A stretch of 64,000 bases of DNA from Deltaproteobacteria bacterium (GTDB lineage: Bacteria > Myxococcota_A > UBA796 > UBA2385): positions 51,336 to 115,335 of the forward strand of contig JAGYJW010000018.1 in the NCBI GenBank assembly GCA_018401435.1. Reading direction: 5' to 3'. Position 1 is the stretch's first letter. Every line of letters begins with the position of its first letter. Shown here piece after piece: positions 45,598-53,158 of this stretch. The notes beneath the pieces were generated by a model that was given only the letters and a program-made list of their open reading frames with translations, had not been told where the DNA came from and made no database searches. Made by a program: the position numbers and the translations under genes.

Positions 45598-48500
45598 CTA
45601 CCAGTTGATACCGTACTGGCGGAAGATGCGCTTGATGGGCGCATCGTCGAAGAAGGTGCTCCAGCCGTCGATGAACTCGCCGGCGCCGCCACAGCGGGAC
45701 ACCAGGGAGGCCAGCTCGCCGCGGCCGCCGGACACCCGGAAGATGGCCGCGATGGCCTGGGCGTCGCCGTCGCCGAAGTAGCCACCCTTCAGGGTGTTCA
45801 CCATCTCGACGTGCATGTCGAAGGGTGCATAGACGTGGTCGCCGCGGCCCACGGCCTCGCGCATGCGGTCGTCGGCCCCAAAGAGGGCGTCGAGCAGGCC
45901 GGGCTTGTCGCCGGTGAAGACATCGACGATGTTGTTGAACCAGTCGGGCATGTGCTTGCGCAGCAGGTCGCCGGCGGCCTGCAGGGCCCGCACCACCTTG
46001 TTGACCGACTCCTTCAGGCCGTCCCAGCTCAGCTCGCCCTTGAAGATCTTCCAGACCAGGTAGACGATGAAGCCGGCGGGGCCGAAGGTTGCGGTGGCGG
46101 TGATCAGCCCGATGATGAGGCTGACCAGCTCGCCCATGGCGCCGATGCCCTCGACCAGGGCGATGACGCTGTCCACGGTCTCCATGACCTTGTCCATGGA
46201 GCCTTCGCCGGTGCGCTGCTGGGCTGCGACCTCGCTGCCGCCCTCAATCTGCGGGCCGCCCTTGAGGTTGCGGGCCGTGCCGCCGCCATTGCCGATGCCC
46301 AGCGTGGGCTTGGCCTCGCGCTGGGTGGGCCGCTGCTGGGCCGAGGGCGCGTCGATGCGCTGAATCGGTCCATTCTCCTTGCGGCTCTGGTCGCCGAAGA
46401 CGTACTTGCCGCCCCACTCGAACTCGAAGATCTCGCCCAGGGGCTGGTTGATCTGGGTGAGATCCTCCTCCCAGGGGTCCAGCGAGCCGAACTGGGCCTT
46501 TACGTAGGGGATGAGGGCGAGGTCGAGGGTGGGCTTGATGCCCACGCCCACATTCAGCTCGCCATAGAAGCCGCCGGCGTCGCCCCGCAGCAAGCCGCCC
46601 GCCCGCGCCACCACGGGGGCGTCCAGCACGACCTCGCCGCGCACGCCGATCTGTGCGCTGGCAAAGCCGATGTCGCCGCCGATGCCAATATAAGGCGCGA
46701 CCATGGCGTTGAAATTCATGCCCCAGCCCAGGTCCAGGGCCGTCTCGAAGTTGGGCACCTCGGCGGACTGCGACAGGGGCTTCCACTCGCTGACGCCGAT
46801 GGTGGCGTACATGCTCAAGGCGTCCATGGCCATGGACATGCCACCGCGCATGCCGACGAAGAGGGCCAGGCCATAGGGCAGACGGATGGTCTGCTCGGGC
46901 AGCAGGTCCCGCTCCATGTTGAAGAGGTCCCGCGCCTCGACCAGGTTGGTATCGACGATCATATTGCCGCCGATGGTCGGGTCCCAGTTCTGGTCGACCT
47001 CGGCGTTGAGGGTGCCCCCGATGGCCTCGATGATCTGGTAGTTGATCTCGCCCGAGGCGTTGAAGGTGTCGTCCTCGTGGTATTCGGCGGTGATGCGACC
47101 GCTCATGCCGCGGCCGGTGGCGGGGTCGCGGTCGATGAGGGTGAAGTCCAGCCAGCCGCTGCCGCTGTAGACGTCACGCCCGCTTGTATTGCTCCACTCG
47201 ACGGTGAACTCGCCCTGCATATTGTTGAGGGGGGCCACGACCATCTGGCCGGTGCCGCCTGCAGAGACGAGCTGGTTTTCAACGATGGTGGCGTGCCCGG
47301 CCACATTGCTCAGCACGATGGCGCCGTCGGCCATGCTCAACGGCTTGAGCAGGGTGGCTGCACCCTCCAGGCGGGTCAGGGTCTGGGTCAGGACGTTGTA
47401 TTCGCCGCTGGCCGTGATGGAGACGATGCCCTCGCCGTCTCGCCACAGCTCTGCCGTGAGGGTGCCGCCCAGGCGGGTGAGCTTGCTGTCCACCACGTCG
47501 GCATCGCCGCCGCTGCCGGCCTTGACCTTGAGCAGGGTGCCGCCGCCCAGATCGTAGTCCACGTCCCGGCCCAGGGTGACGTTGCCCGTGCCGTTGATCT
47601 GGCCGGTGGCGGGGTCGTAGACGCCGTGCACCGCCCCTTCGATGAGGGCGGTGTCGCCGCCATCCCGGACCATGAAGGGCACATCTCCATCGATGCGGAC
47701 CAGCTGGTCGGCGAAGACGTGGGCGGTCGCGCCGGCGCCGGGCTTCAGCCAGAAGCTGTAGTCGCCCATCGCATAGAGCTGCTTCTCCCGGACCACTTCG
47801 AGGTCACCCATGCCGGAGAAGCCGGTGCCGCCCGCAGCGTCGAAGGTGCCGCCCAGCCGGATGCGCCCGTACTCACCCGTGGCGTCACGGGCGCTCAGGT
47901 TCATCTCGCCGCCCACCTCGGTGAGCTGGTTGTCCTGGAAGGTCGCGGTCGCGTTGCTGGAGGGGATGATCCAGAGCTGGTCTTCGCCAAGGCTTCCGAG
48001 CTGCCTCTCGATGAGAAGCTCAGCGCGGCCGCTGCCGCTCAGCAACCGCTCTTCGATTTGGTAGGTGCCCTCGATATAGCCCCGCATGAAGGCCTGATCG
48101 CCCTCGTCCAGGCGCACGGGCACCGTGCCGCCGATCTGGCTGATCTGGTCGTTCTCGACCTGGATCGAGGCGCCTGCGCCCTTGACCACCCACAGGTGGT
48201 AGTCGCCGACCTGGGCCGCGTCGAGATCGGTGAGCAGCTCGGCTCCGCCCTCGCCGGTGAAGCCGTTGGTCTCGTTCCAGTGGCCCACCAGGGTCAGGAG
48301 GGCGAAGTCGGCGCCGTCCTTGCGCACCTTGGTGGCGATCGACCCGTCGATGCCTTGGAAGACGTCGTCTTCGATGGTGGCGGTGGCGGTGGACACGCCG
48401 GGCATCAGCGCGACCTGCCAGCCGGATTCCGTGGATGCAAGCTCCTTTTCGCGAGAGACGGTGACCGTGCCGCGCAGGTCGACGAGATCGTCGGCGGTGG

Positions 48501-50013
48501 TCCATTGACCCGTGCCGTTGATTTCGAGGAACTCACCGCCCGCGTCTTCGACGCTGCCCTTGAGTTCGCCGTCCACCTTGGTGAAGTCGTTGTTTTCGAT
48601 GTGGCCGACGGCCTTGCTGCCGCGCTTGAGCTTGGCCACCCAGCCGTCCTCGCCCATGCCCTCGGCGACGACGAGGTTGCGGGCCAGCGACAGGGTGCCC
48701 TTGCCGTCCACCTCGTCCTTTTCGAGGTCCCAATCGGCCTCCAGCGACAGGCGGGCCAAGGAGCCCTCGCCGTCCACCACCATGGTGCGCAGGCTGGCGC
48801 CCACATCGGTCAAGGCGTCGTCCTTGAGGGTGCCACGCACGCCCGAGCCGGGCAGGACCTCCAGCGCGTAGCCGCTGGGCAGGAGCTGGCCCTCGCCGGG
48901 GTAGTAGAACTTGCGGGCGGTGGTCAGCTTGACCTGGCCGCTGATGGTGCCCTCGGCCACCTTGAAGGTGGCGTCATCCACGGTGCCATTGAGCAGCGGC
49001 CCCTGGCCGTCGTCGATGGTGACGTTGAGGGTGCCGCCCAGGCGGGTGAGCTGGCTGGCGGCCACGGTGGCCGTGAGCTGCGAGCCGGCCAGCACCTTGA
49101 GGCCCCACTGGCCGCCGCGGGTGCGCCGCTCGATGTCGGCGAGCAGGGTGAAGGTGCCCTCGCCCGACAGCTGGGAGTTCTCGACATCAAAGACCGCGCC
49201 GGGCATGACGCCGCTCATAAAGGGCGCGCCATCGCGATCGTAGCGGAGGTTGGCGTCCAGGCCGATCTGGCTGAGGCTGTTGTCGGTGACGGTGCCGCGC
49301 ACCGCGCTCTCGGCCAGCAAGGTCAGGGACTGGGCCCCGCCTTCGCCTTCTGCGGCGGGCATCTGCAGGGTGAAGTCGCTGTCCACCTTGCCGTTGATGG
49401 CGCCATTGACCTTGTCTTCTTGGGTGTCGAAGCGGCCCTCGACCGTGCCCGAGAGGTCGAGCGGCGTCTCGGAGATGCCGTTGACCAGGGCGTCGAAACG
49501 CACCCGGCCAGTGATCTCGGACAGCTCGTTGGCGGTGACGATGGCGTCCAGGCGGCCACCCCGCAGCAGCCGGAACTCGCCCCAGGCTGCCTCGAGCGGC
49601 CAGTTGTGGGAGAGACGCGCGGTGGCCTGGCCCGACAGGCTGTGCTGGGCGATGTCGTAGTCGGCGGTGATCTTGCCGATGATGCGCGGCGCCGTGAAGT
49701 CCACCAGGGCCTTGGCCTCAGATGCCTCGTTGTTGGCGATGACCAGGCTGAGGGTGGACCGGACCGCCACCAGCTCGCCGAAGTGCATCTCCTGGCTGGC
49801 GCTGAGGGTGCCGCTGATATTGAAGGTGCCCGCGTCGGGGCTGAGGCCGACCTCCACCTCGCCGCGGACCCAGTCCCGCACGTTGACGACGGCCGTGCCG
49901 TTGAGGACGAGGGCGCCGGGGGCGACCGGTGCAGCCCCGGGGGCGGCGGTGACCGGTGTGAGCGTGCCGCCGGGGCTGGTCTCCTGGTCGGGGGTCTCGC
50001 CGGGCGCGGCCAT
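45598..50013 (-). CDS. Giant DUF4157 protein, repeat and C-terminal part
   Basis: This 1,471-codon stretch continues the DUF4157 frame after a one-base loss near 50040. It has about eleven beta-rich repeats of about 95 residues, each marked by P-G-S/A-x-x-T-A-x-x-x-D-N-Q-L-T-x-x-G-G. Examples are LAGSQLTATVAASQLTRLGG, IPSSNATATFQDNQLTEVGG and KAGSGGDADVVDSKLTRLGG. A barrel-like region follows (LGWGMNFNAMVAPYIGIGGD). The last 230 or so residues are helical, with a hydrophobic pair (MGELVSLIIGLITATATFG, PAGFIVYLVWKIFKG), and end GGAGEFIDGW, FRQYGINW. DUF4157 proteins are often cargo or toxins tied to contractile injection systems. The hydrophobic hairpin could insert in a membrane; that is inference. 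Confidence 0.7.
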   Translation of the reverse strand: MAAPGETPDQETSPGGTLTPVTAAPGAAPVAPGALVLNGTAVVNVRDWVRGEVEVGLSPDAGTFNISGTLSASQEMHFGELVAVRSTLSLVIANNEASEAKALVDFTAPRIIGKITADYDIAQHSLSGQATARLSHNWPLEAAWGEFRLLRGGRLDAIVTANELSEITGRVRFDALVNGISETPLDLSGTVEGRFDTQEDKVNGAINGKVDSDFTLQMPAAEGEGGAQSLTLLAESAVRGTVTDNSLSQIGLDANLRYDRDGAPFMSGVMPGAVFDVENSQLSGEGTFTLLADIERRTRGGQWGLKVLAGSQLTATVAASQLTRLGGTLNVTIDDGQGPLLNGTVDDATFKVAEGTISGQVKLTTARKFYYPGEGQLLPSGYALEVLPGSGVRGTLKDDALTDVGASLRTMVVDGEGSLARLSLEADWDLEKDEVDGKGTLSLARNLVVAEGMGEDGWVAKLKRGSKAVGHIENNDFTKVDGELKGSVEDAGGEFLEINGTGQWTTADDLVDLRGTVTVSREKELASTESGWQVALMPGVSTATATIEDDVFQGIDGSIATKVRKDGADFALLTLVGHWNETNGFTGEGGAELLTDLDAAQVGDYHLWVVKGAGASIQVENDQISQIGGTVPVRLDEGDQAFMRGYIEGTYQIEERLLSGSGRAELLIERQLGSLGEDQLWIIPSSNATATFQDNQLTEVGGEMNLSARDATGEYGRIRLGGTFDAAGGTGFSGMGDLEVVREKQLYAMGDYSFWLKPGAGATAHVFADQLVRIDGDVPFMVRDGGDTALIEGAVHGVYDPATGQINGTGNVTLGRDVDYDLGGGTLLKVKAGSGGDADVVDSKLTRLGGTLTAELWRDGEGIVSITASGEYNVLTQTLTRLEGAATLLKPLSMADGAIVLSNVAGHATIVENQLVSAGGTGQMVVAPLNNMQGEFTVEWSNTSGRDVYSGSGWLDFTLIDRDPATGRGMSGRITAEYHEDDTFNASGEINYQIIEAIGGTLNAEVDQNWDPTIGGNMIVDTNLVEARDLFNMERDLLPEQTIRLPYGLALFVGMRGGMSMAMDALSMYATIGVSEWKPLSQSAEVPNFETALDLGWGMNFNAMVAPYIGIGGDIGFASAQIGVRGEVVLDAPVVARAGGLLRGDAGGFYGELNVGVGIKPTLDLALIPYVKAQFGSLDPWEEDLTQINQPLGEIFEFEWGGKYVFGDQSRKENGPIQRIDAPSAQQRPTQREAKPTLGIGNGGGTARNLKGGPQIEGGSEVAAQQRTGEGSMDKVMETVDSVIALVEGIGAMGELVSLIIGLITATATFGPAGFIVYLVWKIFKGELSWDGLKESVNKVVRALQAAGDLLRKHMPDWFNNIVDVFTGDKPGLLDALFGADDRMREAVGRGDHVYAPFDMHVEMVNTLKGGYFGDGDAQAIAAIFRVSGGRGELASLVSRCGGAGEFIDGWSTFFDDAPIKRIFRQYGINW

Positions 50014-51752
50014 GGAGGGGGTCGGCGATGCTTCGCCGGAGGGGGCGGCGGCGGTGGTATGGGCGCGATCGCGGCGGCGGCGGCCCGGCCGTCAGTGGCC
50101 GCACCGGTCGCGGGCGCGCCAGCGCCATCGCCGGCCTCTTCGGCCTGCCCCAACACCTTGGTGAGGGTGCCGGTGAGCATGCCCGATTCGACCACCACGC
50201 CGGGAATGGGCTGCTGTCCGGGGGTCAGCGTGTAGGTGACCTGGGCGGTGAGCGTGGTCCCTTGCAAGCTGGCGGCGAGCACGGCCGTCCCGTGGGGCGT
50301 GGGGGTGCCCTGGAGGGTGCCCTGGCCGCTGAACTGGCCGGCCGCGAGCGCGACCTGAAGGTTGCCGCCCTGGATGCCCACCCAGGCCGGCAAGCCCAGC
50401 TCGGCTGCCGCGACGGTGCCGGTGCCGCTGAGGCCGTCTCGGCCAACTTGCAGGTCCAAGGTGCCCGATGCGGGACCCAGGGTGAAGGGCACGTCCTGCA
50501 CGCCAGGGGCGATGGTGCCGCCGGGCAGGATGCCCAGCGAGACGACGGTGCCCTGGAAGGCGCCTTCGAGTTCGACCGTGCCACGCACGGTGCCGCCGAC
50601 CACGGCGCCTTCTTCGTCCATGTCCAGGGTGGCGCCGGTCAGGTGCAGGCCGGTGACCGGCCGCTCGTCCAGCGTGACCTCTACGGTGGCCTGGCGTTCC
50701 TCGGCGGCCGGCAGGCGGACCTCGATGGGCTTGCCCGCGATGACCAGGGTGGCGTGGGTGGGGCCGGCCTCGGTATTGCCGCTGCCGGCGGCTGGTTTGC
50801 CGGCGCCCGCAGCCGCGCAGGGGCGGGTCTCGCGCAGGGCGAGGCCGTCCTGGGCCGAAGCCGCGCTGCTGCTGCCCGCGCCGTCCACCTGGGGAGCGGC
50901 GTCCAGGCCGAAGCTGTCGGCGGTCGCCTGAAAAGCAGGCGCTGCGCCCAGCTCGTGGGCCACCTGCCGGCCCATGTCCATGGCCTCGCGCTCGTGGCGA
51001 TCGGTGGGGCTGGACACGTCCAAGCCCTCGCCGCTGGTGGACGGCAGCCGGTTCTCGTCGGCCTGGACCACGTGGGTCAGCTCGTGGGCGAGAAGCTCGT
51101 CGCCGGCGGCGGTGCCCGGGCGGAAGGCGCCCCGGCTGAAGTAGATGTCCCGGCCGATGGCGAAGGCCATGGCGTGCAAGGCGTCGGCCGCGCTGTGGGC
51201 GCCGCCATCGGTGTGGATCCGGACATGGCTGAAGTCGTGGCCAAAGGCGCGCTCCATGCGCAGGCGCACGGCCTCGGGCAGGGGCTGGCCCCCGCGCTTG
51301 CCGATGCGATCGGCGGCCTTGCCCACGTCCAGGCCCTCGGACTCGGCCTGGTTGCGGCGCATCAGCTGGCGCATCACGCTGAGGGGGGCCTGCCCGGGAA
51401 CCAGGCTTTCGGCGCCTTCAAAGCCGGCCATGGCCATGGCGAGGCTGCCCATCGTGTGCTGCTGGAGCAGGGCGGAAGCGCCGCCTTCGCTGTCGAAGCT
51501 GCCCAGGGTGCCGCTGAGGTCGGTGCTGAGCTGGGGGCTGCTGGCCTCGGCGAAGTACTGGTTGCCCAGCCCGCCCTGAAGCAGGGCCAGGGCCTGGATC
51601 TCGGGCCCTTGGGCGAGGCCGGTCGACGGCGTGCCGGTCTGGGTGGTGGACGGATCGCTGCTGCGGCCCTCCCGGCTGTGGGGGTCGCGCGTGGCCTTGT
51701 CCGTGGGCCGGGTGTCCCGACCGCGCCGCTCGTCGATTCGCCGGAGTGCCAT
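49323..51752 (-). CDS. Giant DUF4157 protein, N-terminal part
   Basis: Starts at ATG 51752 (MALRRIDERRGRDTRP). The true coding part runs to about 50040, after which this frame is only a shadow of the next. Residues 1-70 are polar and disordered-looking. Residues about 155-240 are a DUF4157 domain: PLPEAVRLRMERAFGHDFSH, VRIHTDGGAHSAADALHAMA, and the metalloprotease-like HELTHVVQ with His223 and His227. Then come a linker and the first beta domains (ATLVIAGKPIEVRLP, GLHLTGATLDMDEEGAVVGG). The switch to the next part lies in a GGGGGCGGCGGCGG run near 50040 and needs one extra base. Joined, the two parts give about 2,051 residues. No signal peptide, as expected for eCIS-type cargo. Confidence 0.75.
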   Translation of the reverse strand: MALRRIDERRGRDTRPTDKATRDPHSREGRSSDPSTTQTGTPSTGLAQGPEIQALALLQGGLGNQYFAEASSPQLSTDLSGTLGSFDSEGGASALLQQHTMGSLAMAMAGFEGAESLVPGQAPLSVMRQLMRRNQAESEGLDVGKAADRIGKRGGQPLPEAVRLRMERAFGHDFSHVRIHTDGGAHSAADALHAMAFAIGRDIYFSRGAFRPGTAAGDELLAHELTHVVQADENRLPSTSGEGLDVSSPTDRHEREAMDMGRQVAHELGAAPAFQATADSFGLDAAPQVDGAGSSSAASAQDGLALRETRPCAAAGAGKPAAGSGNTEAGPTHATLVIAGKPIEVRLPAAEERQATVEVTLDERPVTGLHLTGATLDMDEEGAVVGGTVRGTVELEGAFQGTVVSLGILPGGTIAPGVQDVPFTLGPASGTLDLQVGRDGLSGTGTVAAAELGLPAWVGIQGGNLQVALAAGQFSGQGTLQGTPTPHGTAVLAASLQGTTLTAQVTYTLTPGQQPIPGVVVESGMLTGTLTKVLGQAEEAGDGAGAPATGAATDGRAAAAAIAPIPPPPPPPAKHRRPPPWPRPARPPTRRPAPAARSHRSPPPPGLHRSPPAPSSSTARPSSTCGTGSAARWRSASAPTRAPSISAAPSAPARRCTSASWWRSGPPSAWSSPTTRHLRPRPWWTSRRRASSARSPPTTTSPSTACRARPPRVSPTTGRSRQPGASSGCCGVAAWTPSSPPTSCPRSLAGCVSTPWSTASPRRRSTSRARSRAASTPKKTRSMAPSTARWTATSPCRCPPQKAKAGPSP

Positions 51753-51976
51753 GTGCTGCTTCCCAGGATCGGTTGTCCAGGATCGGTCTTCGACCCGTCC
51801 AATGTCGCACCGTAGCCCCCTTGGGGGCACCGCGGGGCCCCGCCGCCAGAGCGAGCGGGGACACGTCCTCGGATTATCGCCCTCGCGGCCCTTCTCGTCC
51901 AGTTTCGGATCGGATTCAGTCCGCCGACCCCTGGCGCCCCCGCGCCGGCGACCGGGCGCGGTGCTACAGGTCGCCG

Positions 51977-53155
51977 ATGTCGCTGACCGCAGAGCGGAGC
52001 ACCGCCCGACGGCCCACCGGCCGGGGCTGGGTGCGTGGCCCCACCTGGGATCTGTGCTGGCTGCTGTCCCCGCTGTGGCTGGCTCCGGTCTTCGCCCTGC
52101 TTACGGTGGGCTGGCCCGATGCCTGGCGCAGCCCGGCCCACACCTTCTATGTCGTGGTGGCGGCCCTTTTCTGGATTGGCCACCGCTTCAGCTCCAGCTG
52201 GCTGGCCTGGATGAGCAGCGCCTATCGACCCCTGCTGCGCAGCCAGCGCGCGCGCTTCGTCTGGGTGCCCCTGGCCGCAGTGGGCGCGGTCTTCTGTGTC
52301 GTGCTCGACCCCACCGGCCGCCTGCCGGGCACCCCGCTCAGCCGCGCCGCGATCCTGGGCGCCATCGACTACCTGTTTGTGACCTGGCATTTCGCAGCCC
52401 AACACTTCGGCTTGCTCAGCCTCTACCGGGGTCGCGCGGGGCGCGCGTCGGTGGGGCGGGGCGCGGACCGTGCCTTCGCCCTGGGCATCGGCGGGCTCAT
52501 GGTGGTGGTGGCCGAGCTGCTGCAGGGCCGCGCCGCCCTGCCCCAGGACTGGCTGCCGCACCTCCTTCAAGATGAAGTGCTGGCGCCTGTTTCCGCGGTT
52601 GCAGTCCCGCTCTTTGCCGGGATGACCCTGCTGCTGACGGGCCTGATGGTGGCGGCCGAGCTGCGCGCCCCCCAGCCCAGCCTGCCGCGCGCCCTCTACC
52701 TGGCGGGCCTGGGATTGACAGTGATGTCCGCCTTCTACCTGGACCCCTTCGTCTTTCTGGCGCTGTGGACCATCCCCCACTGGCTGAGCGCGATGGCCCT
52801 GGCCAGCGTGGTGGCGGGGGGAGAGCCGCCGCCCCCGCCCGATGCCCGCTGGCATTGGCTCTTTCATGGCATCAACCGCCGGCCCCTTCGCTGGATGCTG
52901 GTGCTGGCCTTGCTCTCCATCCTGGCCACCCCCCTCTTCGAGGTCGAGGTGGCCGCCGGCCCCGAGGACCTGCCGGTGCTGTGGGCCCTCGGGCCGACGG
53001 CGCTGGAGACCCTGACCACCCTGCCGGTGCTGCCCTGGCTGCTGGCCCTGGGCCTGGCGACGGGGGTGCTGCACTACCTGTTGGACCGCGCGGTCTGGCG
53101 CCTGTCGGATCCAGAGGTGCGCCAGGCCGCGGCGCCGCTGCTGCGCGGGCCTTGA
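51977..53155 (+). CDS. Multi-pass membrane protein with conserved-looking histidines
   Basis: The product is 392 residues from ATG 51977. About nine membrane helices are visible, for example LCWLLSPLWLAPVFALLTVG, TFYVVVAALFWIGHRF, FVWVPLAAVGAVFCVVL, LFAGMTLLLTGLMVAAEL and LPWLLALGLATGVLHYLL. Histidines sit in or beside helices: GHRFSSSW, VTWHFAAQHFGLLSLYR, WTIPHWLSAMALA and LHYLLDRAVWRLSDP. This could indicate metal or heme binding, but I do not recognise the family. It is divergent from the giant gene over about 224 bp and converges with the malate-synthase-like gene, four bases away. Confidence 0.6.
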   Translation: MSLTAERSTARRPTGRGWVRGPTWDLCWLLSPLWLAPVFALLTVGWPDAWRSPAHTFYVVVAALFWIGHRFSSSWLAWMSSAYRPLLRSQRARFVWVPLAAVGAVFCVVLDPTGRLPGTPLSRAAILGAIDYLFVTWHFAAQHFGLLSLYRGRAGRASVGRGADRAFALGIGGLMVVVAELLQGRAALPQDWLPHLLQDEVLAPVSAVAVPLFAGMTLLLTGLMVAAELRAPQPSLPRALYLAGLGLTVMSAFYLDPFVFLALWTIPHWLSAMALASVVAGGEPPPPPDARWHWLFHGINRRPLRWMLVLALLSILATPLFEVEVAAGPEDLPVLWALGPTALETLTTLPVLPWLLALGLATGVLHYLLDRAVWRLSDPEVRQAAAPLLRGP

Positions 53156-53158
53156 CCC

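Noticed and set aside
45469..50235. Plus-strand open frame of about 1,590 codons opposite the giant gene
   Set aside because: Composition is that of an antisense shadow (rich in His, Gly, Val, Asp, Leu in the pattern of reversed Ala/Asp/Val codons), with no domain and no ribosome site. The minus strand has clear repeats and DUF4157 motifs.
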